From assembly GCA_009760855.2 (NCBI GenBank), contig WPIO01000132.1, positions 281,001 to 345,000 on the forward strand: a DNA stretch of 64,000 nt. The letters are read 5' to 3'. Numbering within the stretch: position 1 is the stretch's first letter; every line of letters starts with the position of its first letter. A model generated the notes under the pieces. It had not been told where the DNA came from. It saw only the letters and a list, made by a program, of their open reading frames with translations, and ran no database searches. The translations under genes were made by a program, and so were the position numbers. Of the stretch, positions 1 to 54,027 are shown one piece after another. Source of the DNA: Cristatella mucedo. Lineage: Eukaryota; Bryozoa; Phylactolaemata; Cristatellidae.

Positions 1-330
1 ATATTGGCATTGTTTTTTTCGAAATCCATTTACTTTTAAATTATAATATACAATCTGATTGTGCACTCTTAGCTTTCGATTACTTGCAAGTTCTACCCCC
101 TGTATAAAAATCTTTGCTACGCAAATGACTACACGTTTCGCAAATGAGGTTTCTGGTTTTACATATTCTCAGAGCAATGTAATAATTTCTTTTGATAAAA
201 TGGCAATTCAAAAATTTTTGCAGAAACAGCTCTGAAAATATTAGATTTCTCAACGGAAGCGCTGAGTTTAAAAATACTAAATTAGGTGGTTCCACATTAG
301 CTATAAACACACAGCTACGCACAGTTACTG

Positions 331-395
331 TAAAGTGCCGAGAAAGAGAATTGGTTCATTGAGGGCGCTAGACAAATGCATTATTATTCTCCTTA
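331..395 (+). mobile_element. LINE family 1, 3' terminal fragment
   Basis: It reads gtaaagtgccgagaaagag and ends gcattattatt. This matches the shared 3' end (aaagtgcctagaaagagat ... ctctgagggcgct ... attatt tail) of the LINE copies at 56.3-59.2 kb. Confidence 0.5.
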
Positions 396-1786
396 AGTTA
401 TGCCCTTGGAAAATCACGAGGAATTTCAGTTTTGTATTAGAATATGGGTCCGAACGTCCGGTGTAAGCCCAGCCTACCTTGTATGCCACGCCTAATGTCA
501 CGAAAGGAATCCATATCACGACCTGGGTCGAGAAGTGTTCGAATCTTAATTTAAATCTCTATCTGCTTTGTGCCTTTATCAAAAGTGAGGCTCTCGCTGA
601 GCTTTGGAAGCACTAAGCTCCACGGCATCTTCCTCTGTGTCTTCCGTGTTATATGTATCGATTACAACGCTCCCGTTTAATTTTGACAACGTTGCACTGA
701 GTGGCTTTCTTTGTTGCTTGCGTTTTCGTTGCTGTCTGGTAGATGTATGCTTATATTATGCTCGCTTCGCTCCTTTATATTCCCAGTTCATTAGTGTGGA
801 AACTCCCCAGCCCACAATGCAATGGCAACGGAAAACCAGTTGAATATGGAAATTAGCCAGCACTTCTGAAAAGTAATGGAAAACTCTGCCTTTGCCTGGA
901 AGGTGGGCTTAAGTGTCCACTGACCTAGCTGGTGAGTCCACCCCACTGGAGTGTAAAGCTTAATAGTCTTAGTAATAGAGCAAACTTTGTTTCGGAGGAA
1001 AAGTAAATTGTACTTGAAAAACCCTCTATATTTCTATTCCTGTGAGCTTCTAGAATTTTTTCAGCATTCAATTTCAACTTAAGGTGTGCAAGGTGCAGCC
1101 GCGTAGGCAAATGAGCAAATTATCTTCCCCTTTTTGTACTCACCATTATTGCTGCACCATCTAAGCAGTACTACAAACTATCGCACACAGGACTCAGCGC
1201 GTAAGCACGAATTCAATTACTGCGACGAAATTTCAGACTACTTTACTAGCCAATAAAGCTTTTTTAACATAAGGCTAGACGGCAATAGTTTGGCCGCATG
1301 CCCACTAAGATGCTAGCAGGAAATACTTGGCTGAACGCGTTGGGGCCAAGGAATTGCAATTTGTATTCCCAAAAAAGTCACGCATGCTTTCTTGAAATAC
1401 ACAGCTGAATTTTAAGGATGCATATCATCTGATCTCTATCAAATTCTGTCGCTAAGGGCTCTAAGTTTGCTCCTGCCTATTCACGGTTCCCTTCGGAGCT
1501 AGTTCGCTCGCAGGTCACCTCGCTCTGCAGAAACCTTTGCTCGGAGGTCTAACCACTTGGAAGCCATTAAAGACTTGACACGAGAAAATAGAACCTCGTT
1601 TTGAGAGCGGCATGAAGCTTCGGACCGGCGTCTATTGCGCCTCAGCTAAGGCCATTTGGGCAGCAAGCTGCATTAGAGCATTAGGTGAGCCATGATGGCA
1701 CACTAGGTAAGGCGGTGTTTAAAGAGGTTTTAGTCATGCCTAGCCCTTCGACAGCAATTTTGATTAGCCTCCCTTCAAACTTTGGT

Positions 1787-1955
1787 GAGCCATGGTGGCC
1801 CACTAGGAAAGAGGGTTGCTTTTCACGATCTCAGTGCTGAGGTCGTGGCTTTGAATCGTGAAGTTGGCGGCCCGCTATTGCCGCTGTAAGCACTGTTAAA
1901 GCCTTTAAAGCTCCACAGTCGCCATATAAAAAGAGGCTAATAAATCAGTTAGCAT
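1787..1955 (+). mobile_element. tRNA-derived SINE, diverged copy
   Basis: The head gagccatggtggcccactag corresponds to the box A region. Then come cacgatctcagtgctgaggt, a damaged box B (gctttgaatcgtg), and the 3' part with gccgctgtaagc and ataaaaagaggc. A second partial head (gagccatgatggcacactag, 1685-1710) lies just upstream. Confidence 0.65.
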
Positions 1956-2229
1956 ATTTAATTTAATTTCCGACCTGTCTGAAACGCACTGCGTACCCCT
2001 ATTTACATCCTAAAAATGTTGCGGCCGCTGCATGAAAACAATGCCAACTCCTTATGGATCGATTCGCAAGCGTGAAGCACCACCCGGCGGCTCCCCCTTC
2101 AGTCGTTTGGGCAGATCGAAAGACGAAGACTGATAGCTGTCATACGTGGCTACCATTCGTGGCGATTCGGCAAGTCTGTGGTCAGTCGGCCAAGCTGTGC
2201 TAAGGTTCGTACTGAAGCGTCAAACCTCG

Positions 2230-2271
2230 AGTGGTTCTCTGTGTGTCTGTGTCTGTGTGTGAATGTCTCTT

Positions 2272-2334
<63 letters not shown>

Positions 2335-2654
2335 TTATCTCTGTGTCTCTCTGTGTCTCTCTGTCTCTCTCTGTGTCTCTCTGTGTCTCTCTGTGTCTCT
2401 CTGTGTCTCTCCGTGTCTCTCCGTGTCTCTCTGTGTCTCTCTGTGTCTATCTGTGTCTCTCTGTGTCTCTCTGTGTCTCTCTGTGTCTCTCTGTGTCTCT
2501 CTGTGTCTCTCTGTGTCTCTGTCTCTCTCTGTGTCTCTCTGTGTCTCTCTGTGTCTCTCTGTGTCTCTCCGTGTCTCTCCGTGTCTCTCCGTGTCTCTCT
2601 GTGTCTCTCTGTGTCTCTCCGTGTCTCTCCGTGTCTCTGTGTGTCTCTGTGTGT

Positions 2655-2744
<90 letters not shown>

Positions 2745-2830
2745 TTATCTGTCTCTCTCTGTCTCTCCCCTCTATCTCTCCCTTCTTTCTTTCTCTCTCT
2801 CTCTCTATCTCTCTCTTTCACTCTCTCATC
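2230..2830. repeat. Composite pyrimidine satellite: (TC)n, 10-bp TGTGTCTCTC minisatellite, (TC)n
   Basis: About 2274-2330 is (TC)n. 2336-2655 is a 10-base unit tgtgtctctc with ccgtgtctct variants, more than 30 copies. 2660-2740 is (TC)n again, followed by an interrupted tail to 2830. Long open frames here in several phases are low-complexity artefacts. Confidence 0.95.
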
Positions 2831-3049
2831 TCAGCGGCGATCTAAATGGGCTCTTCGTGCTCAGCCGCTTTCAGGTGGTCTTTGGGAGGGGATGCTGGGT
2901 TGGAGGTCGGGATTACAGTGACCGGTGGCTTCTACCTGGAGATCTGGTGGTCCGACCAGGCCTGGCAGCGCGGATGCGTTGAGAGAAGCCACAGCCTCCG
3001 AGCCGGTCACCCTTTTTTTCTAAACGGGACAGCGGCTGAGCGGGTGGGA

Positions 3050-3160
3050 CCGGATGGTCTCCGCGAGGTTCGAACCACTCCTCTGGCTTATCTGAATTCT
3101 GGGTGGCCTAGGCTGTTGCCCAGATAGCTAACTAATCAAGGCCGCGATCCTTGCTTCCCT
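3050..3160 (-). mobile_element. tRNA-like element (possible SINE head), minus strand
   Basis: On the minus strand a box A-like word ttagctatctgggc is followed about 45 bases later by box B-like ggttcgaacctcgcg. Arms around it do not form an evident complete cloverleaf, so it is called a tRNA-derived repeat rather than a tRNA gene. Confidence 0.35.
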
Positions 3161-3332
3161 CGCTCACTCATTCAGCAAACAGTTAGCCACGCCTAGTCCT
3201 ATCGGGACAGAGGCGGTCAGCAGAGAGGAGCACGGAGATAGCCACGCCTTACTTGTCTGGCTAGAACCTGCACAGAATATTGCCTGTATCAGTTCTTGGC
3301 CGCTGGCGGGAAGAGACAGTCGAAGCACTGTA
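3050..3332 (+). promoter_or_regulatory. Presumed 5' UTR / promoter-proximal region of the MAM-mucin gene
   Basis: This is the moderately GC-rich stretch just before exon 1. No convincing TATA box was found. It begins inside a tRNA-like repeat on the minus strand and is bounded upstream by a long pyrimidine-rich microsatellite (2230-2830). The assignment rests only on its position before the predicted start codon; the transcription start is unknown. Confidence 0.25.
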
Positions 3333-45616
<42,284 letters not shown>

Positions 45617-45948
45617 CGTACTGTATCTCTGTCTGTAAAGTCTGTCACTCGAAACTCCTCCGCCAGACAATCGTGGAAGCCTTCGATCATTCGATTCGAT
45701 CCTTGGCCCTCGATCCCCACCGCCATCGAACGACAGAGTTCGAATGGGAGCGCTGGAGCCGCATGGAATGGCGTACGAATGACGTATGCTCCTGTGCTCG
45801 CTTCGGATACGCTGCGGCAGACGCCTGCACGCTGCATGCCATGCTTCATGCCCACCTTTGGGGGGCTTGAAGCTGGAATAAGACGTTGCTGCTGGTGACA
45901 AGCTTGGCCGGTCTAATCTGCTGCTGGACTCCAGGAGCTCCTCTTCTA

Positions 45949-45953
<5 letters not shown>

Positions 45954-46025
<72 letters not shown>

Positions 46026-46063
46026 TGCTTCTGCTGCTGCTTCTGCTGCTGCTGCTTCTGCTT

Positions 46064-46094
<31 letters not shown>

Positions 46095-46097
46095 TTC
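45954..46097. repeat. (CTG)n / TTCTGC triplet tract downstream of the stop codon
   Basis: Mostly tgctgctgc for about 50 bases, then interrupted with ttctgctgc. It starts 338 bases after the stop of the MAM-mucin gene. Confidence 0.95.
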
Positions 46098-46299
46098 GAT
46101 ATTTTTCGAGCATTTCACTGGGGACCCATCTCTCGACGGCAAGCTAATTTGCACTGTGTCATGCATGCACGATCACCAATAGGACGACTCACGCGTACCT
46201 AGACAAGGGTGTAAGGGACAGGCGCGTCATTATCTTCTTTTTTTCAAATGCCATCAACTAAGGGAATGCCTTAAGGTCATTCGGGAGTGAGTTCTGACC

Positions 46300-46760
46300 T
46301 TAGGGTGAGCATATGGAACTAAAAGAGCAGTCTCTAAAGCATTTTAGTTTGGTTTGAGGCACTGCTAAATGACTGAAGTCAGAAGAGCGGTTGGTAAGAT
46401 GTATAGCTTGACTGCGTAGTTCGGACAGATAAGCTGGACCCAGAGATTGAAGGAATCTAAAACTAAGTGACACAATCTTGAAGTCGATGGATGCGCTGCT
46501 TAATAATTTGAAGGCCGTGCAGGCTGGCGAGATTCGGCCTGATGCGGCAGACAAGTCTGGCTGCTGAGTTATGCACCAACTGTAAGCGCCGTTATGTAGG
46601 TGAAAGTTGGCAAACTCTACTGTGAATCTAATATGGTCTTCTCATGAAAGGTCACTTTGGAAGAGGACACTAGATTATATGCCCGTTCTACGGTAGATAT
46701 GTTGGTGGAGCCGTTTTAAAAGATTTTCCAATTTCAGAGCCATTCTAGGTTAGCCCACAA
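46300..46760 (-). mobile_element. LINE family 1 fragment
   Basis: The plus strand shows the diverged order ctgaagtcagaagagcggtt, aactaagtgacacaatcttg, aagtcgatggatgcgctgct, then aaaggtcactttggaagagg. This parallels 52370-52860 in the better copy. Confidence 0.6.
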
Positions 46761-46967
46761 ATAAAATAGCGGTAGACGAGCCTCAACAACTATTACCCCT
46801 TGAGCTGAGCAATACATAAATGCCTAATGTAGAGCTCGAACCAACTACCTGTACCGTGAAGTTCGAAAAGCTAACCCCTGTACAGCTCTCTAAATGCCCA
46901 ATAGCGAGCGGCATCGTCGTCACGTGACTTCGTAAACTTCCGGCGAAGTATCCGATTTGCTGGAAGT

Positions 46968-49260
46968 TTGCCACCGCCTGCATTTCGAGCCAGAGTTCAG
47001 AGTTCAGAGATCCGTTCGCTGCCTCTACATGCCGCTACAGGCGATCGGAAGGCTCAGCTGATGCAGCTCTCATCTCCGCCCCATACAAACGATACAAACG
47101 ACCGTATAGCCGCTCTGGCTCCGGCGGAACCTCGCGGCTCGCCGAGAGCTCAAACTACACAGGAAACTCCTCAGGCTTTCCCGCAGGCTTCACAATCGCC
47201 AGGCAGCTGCACTACTCGAACTCGAGCAACAAAAATAATACACTTGATAAAGCGCCCTCAGAGAACTCGATCTCTTTCTAGGTGCTTTACATTTGCTGCA
47301 GAGAGAAACGCGATTGAATGCTGAGTAATATCATGCTCGATAAACAACATGAATAACATGGTTAGAGGTGACATGCACAGGGTCAGCATGAAAGTTCGGC
47401 TAGTGGTAGCATGTATGTATGTATGTATCTCCGTCAGTAACTCCACAAAGTCATAAAGACCATGTGGGTGTTACGCAGGAGAGTTTTGTATAGCGCACTC
47501 ACAGCCTAAGCTGCTTTCGGTACGCATTCGGTAGCCAACAGACTTCGTCTCACGCAACAAAGAGAAAGTGGGAAGCATAGCAGAGTTAAGAGAGCAGTTG
47601 AGGTAGTGAGTAGCATAGAAGTAGCAGTTCAGGACCGCTGAAAAAGATGCGCCATAGTCGGCAGTTGGAGAGTAGATGTCGTTGCGTAAGAATTGTGGAA
47701 GCGAGTTCCACAGTCTAGGACCTGCAGAGCTAAAGCTTCTGTCGCCAGCTGTCTTTAAGCGGAGGAATGGGACAGCTATGCACAGTGTCAGCACCCGTAA
47801 CCACATAAGAGGACGAATCACAGTGACCCACTAAATGCTGCTATAAATATGTGCTCTTTCAAGTTCTTTTTAAATGCGGTCAAGTCAGGGGATGTTGCGA
47901 TGCAAGTCGGGAGTGAGTTCCAGGCTTTGGGAGCATACGAACTAAATGCGACAGTGCACCGAGCACACTCACGCTCCGGGTACGGCCGCCCACTAACAAC
48001 TTGACTTTACTGCACCACCTGCTCAGCATGTTTGCATTGCCTGCACAACCTGTTAGCATTCCAGTCCGCCAAGCCAACCCTTTGAAGAAAGTGGGTCAAG
48101 CTCTCTCGCGAGCTGTATGTGTCTCCCAACCCCTACGGGAACCCAACGGGTCTGTGCCAAGGTTCACCGGCTAGTGCGCCCCACTCAGTATTTATAGCAC
48201 ACCACTCGTCGGAGGCCGACAGCCAGTTGAGCTCTTTCGCAAGCAGCCTCCTCTACTCGAGCACAGCCAGTGCAGGACAGAGTCAGCTGCAGCTGCCCGC
48301 TCGGACGCTTTCGAGGCAGTTTAGCGCTCCTAGTCCTAGCGACGCAATTCGAGCAAGCTGGCGTTGATTCTCATATTCGCAGCTTTTTTGTAGGCGCAGC
48401 TGAAGCGTACCTCGTACCCCTACATATCCGATGCTGTTCGGTAGACGGCGGCGGCCATTCGCGTTGGTCAGGGTGAAGGCCGCGGCCGCCGCTCGAGTGG
48501 TTTTCCAGGACGTCCTTTCTTCGAGGAGCCTATGGCGCGGCACCTAAGTGAAGCGACTGCCCTTCGCGAGGCCCCTTCCGAGCGGCCCGTCAACAATCGG
48601 ACGTCGGGCGAACAAATTCGACGGAAGAAAATAATTCGGCAGAGGAAGCCGCCGCCACAGCCGCTGCCACCGCCCGCCGGAGCCGCTCTTGAAGTAGTCG
48701 ATTGCTCTGGAAAGCGTCCAGCCGCTCCTTCCTCGACGCAGCGGCTCGAACATCGGCGCAGCGTCTCGATTGTACGCACCTGCAGCAGCGCCTGCAACAG
48801 CGCTTCCTTGTCAGACTATCGGTCAAGAACCAGGCAGGCAGGCAGGCACGCAGGCTACGGAGGCCCTCGCTTAGCGCTGGGTCGCAATCTCGCTGCCGCT
48901 GAACGAGGCTGAACGAGTGCTTCGCTGCCACTTTACAAAACGCTTGACATTCTTGCTGCGCATTCCTACTTCGCACGCGAAGACCTCCTTGTGACGTCGT
49001 TCAACAGCGACGCCGCGGAGCGTGATGCATCTGTGTCTGCATCGTAGCCTTCAATGGTCCAGCCGAGGTGCGTGGCGGCCGATATCAATGCCCCCTCCAC
49101 CTTGGTGTAATCGAATAAAAGATTCTCAGCTCTGGCCAGAGCGACCGATTGGTCGGCAGAGGCGGTGCGAATCGGACAGGAAAAATCCGTAAGCCTGAAG
49201 ACGAATTGATGGATATAGCGGCTGTGATGCAAGCGATGACTAAGACTCGCGCCCGAAAGA
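46968..49260. other. GC-rich, CpG-dense region without a recognised gene
   Basis: Densest at about 48120-49160. Open frames exist on both strands (for example 48532-48912 plus and 48966-49232 minus) but show no domain I know, and GC-rich DNA gives long frames by chance. The minus frame around 49000-49150 contains LGWTIEGYDADTD and looks somewhat protein-like. An inverted CCAAT word (cgattggtcgg) lies near 49143. It could be the promoter or first exon of a neighbouring gene. Confidence 0.3.
47237..47960 (-). mobile_element. LINE family 1 3' end interrupted by a LINE family 2 3' fragment
   Basis: Family 1 pieces lie at 47237-47420 (aagcgccctcagagaactcg ... ggttagaggtgacatgcaca) and 47780-47960 (gaggacgaatcacagtgacc ... 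gcatacgaactaaatgcg). Between them, 47425-47780 is family 2 (tctccgtcagtaactccaca ... ctgtctttaagcggagg). The insertion lies near (GTAT)n. Confidence 0.65.
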
Positions 49261-49650
49261 GCTGCTTTTCGGAATCGAACCGTTTGCCCATACCTCGTAC
49301 AAACCTCAAATCCTTTGGAGACCGCGATTTTAGTTCGTATGCCCCCTAAGCCTGGAATTCACTTCCGACATTCGTCACGACATCTCCTGACTTGTCCACA
49401 TTTAAAATAAAACTAAAAACGCATCTATTATGACAACATTTAGTGGGTCCCTGTGATTCGTCCTTTATGTATTTATGCGTGCTGATACTGTGCACGCTGC
49501 CACTAACCAAACTTGCATGCAGACCCTGTGCATGCGTGTTACCACTAACCATTCGATCGTGTTTCTTTTGTAGCAAATGCAAAGTGCCGAGAAAGAGATT
49601 GATTTCTCTGAGGGCACTATATCAAATGCATTATTATTATTGTTGTTGTC
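49260..49650 (+). mobile_element. LINE family 1, 3' end
   Basis: ggaatcgaaccgtttgccca, then caaacctcaaatcctttgga, the 3' UTR words agtgggtccctgtgattcgt and gaccctgtgcatg, and an end aaagtgccgagaaagagatt with an attatt tail. It is 5'-truncated within the last part of the reading frame. Confidence 0.75.
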
Positions 49651-50064
49651 ATTTTTGTTTGCAGAACTTTCAGTGAAGAGTTCCTCCTTTTACTTCGGCA
49701 TAGTACGGCCGTATTCTATCCACTCACCTCGGGCGCGATGCTCCAACCCACCATCTTGTATTTAGAGAACCGCCTATCCCCATGGACTTGAGCTGGCTGA
49801 TCGCTATCTGTCGGTTGAAAATAAATTGGCACTTAACGACATCCAGCCAGAATATAGCCTGTAACAACCCTAGCGGGAGGACTATGGGGCTTTCTATTGT
49901 GACTCTGAAACCTGCACCATTAGCTTGAATCAAAAGTAGTAAGGAAGGATTCCTCAGCGTAGCAGCAGAAGTCGCCATTCTATTGATTATTGCAGGCGTG
50001 GCTATGAGGACTTCACTCTTTATTTAATGGTTTCTCCGAATTTTAGACCATTAAATATTCAGAA

Positions 50065-51930
50065 AGTGTGTATCTCCGTCTGTAACTCCACAAAGCCACG
50101 AAGACTATATGGGTGCTACGCATGAGAGTTTTGTGTAGCCCACCGACAGCTTAAGCGGCTTCCGGTGCGCATTCGGTAACCAACAGACTTCATCTCACGC
50201 AAAAAAAGAGAATGTGGGATGCATAGTATATTCAGGAGAGCGGTTGTACTACTGATTGGTATGGACATAGCAGGTTACGATGGCTGGAAAGGATGGACCA
50301 CAGTCGGCCGCAGAAGAGTAGCAGTCGTTGCGTAAGAGTCTTGGAAGTGAGCTCTACCGTCTAGGACCTGCCGAGCAAAAGCTTCAATTGCCAACGGTCT
50401 TAAAGCGCAGGAGTGGAAAAGCTTATTTATTGTCCGTACAGCACCTGAGGGCACGAGGAGGCTGAAACTAATACAGCAGTTCAACAAGGTATGGAGGAGC
50501 CAAGCCGTGGTGGGCCTTGTGGGTCAGCGTAAAAACTTTGCTCTGTATACGTTGATCAACCGATAGCTATCCTAGCTCTTTTAGCAAAGGAGACAGATTT
50601 TCAAACCTCTGGAATTTGCAAACTAGCTTCACAGCCATATTCATAGCAAGATGCAGTATCCTAGTAGCTTTTCTCGGTTGCCCAGCAAAAATGGAATTTC
50701 AATAATCTAGCTGAGACGAGACTAAGGAGGGTTAAATTTTTTGCAAGCTACCGTGGAAGTCAGTTCCTAATTTTGAATAGTAATTGGACGTGACAGTTAG
50801 CTGCCGTAGCAATCTTCTTCAAAATGCTTTCAAAATGTAGACAGCTGTCGAAAACAAAACCAAAATTCCCAGCACATGGTGATGGGCGCACAACAGTATC
50901 ACCTATTAGAAGAGCAAAGCCTTTTAATCCAGCCACACGCTTAGGGTGTCATATGAGTATCAGTTTAGTTTTATTGTCGTTTAGCTTTACAAAATTTTCA
51001 GACATTCAGGATCGAATTTTGGCAAGACAAGCATTCAGTTTATCAGTTGATGCAGCAGATTTCTCGTGTGTGAGACCTGACCCCCTCACGACCCGGATTG
51101 AACACGATCAGGCAAGTACGATTTAAGCCACGCCAGTGCCTCATCTTCCAGACCGATCGTTGTCCTCAATCGTTTAAGTATGACCTCGGGATCAATGGTG
51201 TCGAACCCAGCTGATAAATTTGTTAGCTCTAGGGTAGTGACATTTATATTATCATTGCTGCATACGATGCATTATTGGTTGCACAAGGAGATAAGTTTCA
51301 GTGAAGTGCTGCCACTTAAACTACGATTGAAATTTTTCTGACATTTCATTCTTTTTCATGCTTGCTACCAGCTGCTTAGCAACAAGTTTTTCTGTAATCT
51401 TTGAAAAAAGGAGGAAGGGAAACTGGGCGATAGTTGGCCAGGACCTCTGTATCTAATCAAGCCTTTTTAAGTATAGGTTTAACGATGGCTGATTTGAAGG
51501 ACTCTGGTACTACCTCTTTCAAAATATCAATAAAAATCTCGGTTACGGATGGGCTAAGTTTGTCTGCCAGTGAAGACCACATGAGATGATGGTGTATGGT
51601 CTATAGGAGACGAACCCTTTTTACTAAACCTTATTAAGGTAGCCACATCGCATGCAGCCACCCCGTAAGTTGTTTAAGAAAGGTCACACGTTCCGATTCA
51701 GCGATCGCTTTCGGAGGGGCTTCCTTGAGGCACGAATGTGCACGAATTTTTTCAGTAAAGAATACTGAAAATGTTTTGGCTAAGCCGTTAGTATCTGGGG
51801 AGTGAGACCTTTCAGCTAATGCCAGCAAATTGTTAACCTGCTGATAAATCTGTTTTGAGTCTGACTGCCAAGACTTCAGTTTTCGAGAGAACTAAGAGGC
51901 CCTGGATTGTTTAAGCTTCCGGTTGTAGAC
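50065..51930 (-). mobile_element. LINE family 2, partial copy with reverse transcriptase remnants
   Basis: The 3' end (50065-50480) matches 47425-47780 and 61290-61740. Upstream on the minus strand, around 51185-51235, the translation LTNLSAGFDTID matches the reverse-transcriptase motif with conserved Phe-Asp (LDLSAAFDTID type), and 51634-51828 encodes AKTFSVFFTEKIR as in the segment before the reverse transcriptase of such LINEs. Stops and missing motif blocks (no YADD seen) make it a dead copy. Confidence 0.65.
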
Positions 51931-51944
51931 TCGAAGGTAGTCTT

Positions 51945-53479
51945 TAATAAAAATAATAATAATGCACTTGATAAGGCGCCCTCGGTGAACTAAATCTCTT
52001 TCTTGGTGCTTTACATTTGCTGCAAAGGGACACGTGACTGAATGGTGAGTAATATCATGCTTGATAAACAACATGAATAAAATGGTTAAGTGTGACATGC
52101 TCAGGGTCAGCATGCAAATGTGGCTAGTGGTAGCATGCACAGTGCCAGCATGCATAAGCACATGAAGGACGAATCGCAGGGACCCACTAAATGCTGTCCT
52201 AAATAGGTGGGTTTTTAAGTTCTTTTTAAATCTGATCAAGTCAGGGATGAAGTGACGCAAGTCGTTAGTGAGTTCCAAACTTTGGGATAATACGAACTAA
52301 ATGCACGGTCTCCAAAGGATTTGAGGTTTTTATAAATTATTGGTAAAGTTTTGGATTCCGAAAAGTGGGTGGTAAAATACTTGGCCGGGTGGGAGAGTAG
52401 ATCTGAAGGATAAGCTGAAGCCAAAGAAGGAAGTGACCTAAAAGTGAGCGACGAAACCTTGAAGTCGATTCGTTGCTTGACTTGTAGCGAGTGCAGATCG
52501 GCGAGAAGTGCTGTGATGTGGCAACTGCGATGCTCACGACAGACAAGCCTAGCTGCGGAGTTTTGCACCAGCTGTACGCGCCTGATTGCAGAGGCCGGTA
52601 GGCCAGCAAGCAGTGAGTTACAGAAGTCAAGACGTGATGTCACAAATGCATGGATCAACTTAGACGTGGTATCCTTATCTGAACAAGCCCAAATTTTAGC
52701 TATGCTATGTATCTGAAAGTGGGCAGACTTGATTTTGAAGCTGGTGTGGTCGTCTAACGAGTGGTCACTTTGGAACATGACACCTAGATTTCGAGCAGAT
52801 TCAACGAGAGATATTCTGGCAGAGCCGATATTGAGAAATAGCCTATCCAATTTCTGAAGTATGCTTGGTTTGCCCGTAACTAGTAAGTTAGTTTTATCAT
52901 CGTTTAGTTTTAGAAAATTTGCTGCCATCTATGTGTGGATGTCATCAATACAGGCAGCAAGTGAGTTGAGAGAATTCGAGGTGCTCGAAGGCTGGGAGGG
53001 ATCAAAGCAAAGGTACAACTGAGTGTCATCCGCATAAAAGTGAAAGCCTAGATTGTGCTTGGCAATCACATCAGCAAGAGGGAGAGTATAAACCGTGAAA
53101 AGAACCGGACCTAGCACGGAGCCCTGAGGTACTCCCTATTTCAGAGGTACTTCAGATGATCTTTGTCCATTCGCGTCAATACTCTGGAGTCTCCCACTGA
53201 GATAGGACCTGAAACATTGCAGAGCAGTGCCGTTAATGCCCAGGCGATATGAGAGACACTCTGGAAGAACTTGGTGATCTATTATATCAAAAGCTGCCGA
53301 AAGATCAAGCAAAACAACCAGAGACACTTTACCCATGTCTGCATTCCTAAGTAGGTCGTTGTACACCCTAAGCAATGCTGATTCTGTGAAGTGATTAGCT
53401 CTAAAGCCAGACTGGAACTTACTAGCAAGTTTTGAAGTTTCATTATATGAGCTCAGCTGGTCCGCCACGACCCTTTTCA
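51945..53479 (-). mobile_element. LINE family 1: reverse transcriptase C-terminal half and 3' UTR
   Basis: Read on the minus strand: KRVVADQLSSY, SKFQSGFRANHFTES, then LLDLSAAFDIIDH (motif A region, near 53280), a QCFRSYLSGR segment, the catalytic YADD (53025-53036) and FLKLNDDKTNLL. The end runs TSRLDFCNSLLAGLP, then RRVQLVQNSAARLVCR. It resembles CR1/L2-like non-LTR retrotransposons. The 3' UTR ends in aataataat at about 51950. At 53138 a stop separates two nearly complete frames, so the copy is inactive although well preserved. Confidence 0.85.
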
Positions 53480-53985
53480 TAATAATAATAACACACTTGA
53501 TAAAGCGCTCTCGGGAATCTCAATCTCTTTATAGGCGCTTTTAATTGGCTGCAAAGGAAACACAGTTGAATGGTTAGTGGTAGCATGCTCAATAAACAAC
53601 AAGAATAACATGGTTAGGGCTGACATGCACAGGGTCGCCATGCAAGTTTGGTTAGTGGCAGCATGCACAGTACCAGCAGGCATAAGCATATACAGGACGA
53701 ATCACATGGGCCCCCTAAATGCTGTCCTAAAAAGTTGCATTTTGAAGTTCTTTTTAAATTTTGTCATGTCAGAGGATGTAGAACCACATTTAAAAAGAAC
53801 TTAAAAGCACACACCTATTTAGGACAGCATTTAGTGGGTCCCTGGGATTCGTCTTCTCGTGCCACTAACCTCACTTGCATGCTGACCCTGTGCATGTCAC
53901 CCCTAACCATGATATTCATGTTGTTTATCAAGCTTGATACCACTCACCATTCGATCGCGTTTTCTTTGCAGCAAAGTCTTTGAAA
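53480..53985. mobile_element. Foldback of two LINE family 1 3' ends inside a LINE copy
   Basis: 53480-53780 is a 3' end in minus orientation (aataataataacacacttg ... gttctttttaaattttgtca). 53785-53985 is the same sequence in plus orientation (acatttaaaaagaacttaaa ... gcattcgatcgcg-like words and cagcaaagtc). Together they form a head-to-head inverted repeat of about 200 bases. Confidence 0.7.
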
Positions 53986-54027
53986 TTGACTAGATCTTTA
54001 TCAGACCCAGACTTTGTAAAACGGCAT

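Larger units (their letters stand above)
1..2177. other. Flank without a recognised gene
   Basis: AT-rich sequence with only short open frames and no domain I recognise. It holds a LINE 3' end (331-395) and two SINE fragments (1685-1740 and 1787-1955). Confidence 0.5.
45617..46760 (+). other. Presumed 3' UTR and downstream flank
   Basis: It follows the stop codon. It contains a CTG/TTCTGC triplet tract (45954-46097) that would be transcribed as CUG repeats if the 3' UTR extends that far. A weak aataag occurs at about 45879; the first aataaa I noticed is at about 46758, beyond a minus-strand LINE fragment (46300-46760). The mRNA end is not determined. Confidence 0.3.

Noticed and set aside
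2178-2982. Long open frames of Ser/Leu/Cys/Val (and Arg/Glu on the other strand)
   Set aside because: They are translations of the TC and TGTGTCTCTC satellite in every phase; no complex sequence supports a gene.
45846-46182. Poly-Ala protein in both directions
   Set aside because: CTG/TTCTGC tract; no coding context, and downstream of a stop codon.
48532-48912. 126-codon Arg/Pro/Ser-rich frame in the GC-rich island
   Set aside because: High GC lengthens chance frames. The opposite strand is equally open and no domain or splice context was recognised, so it is noted only as a region.
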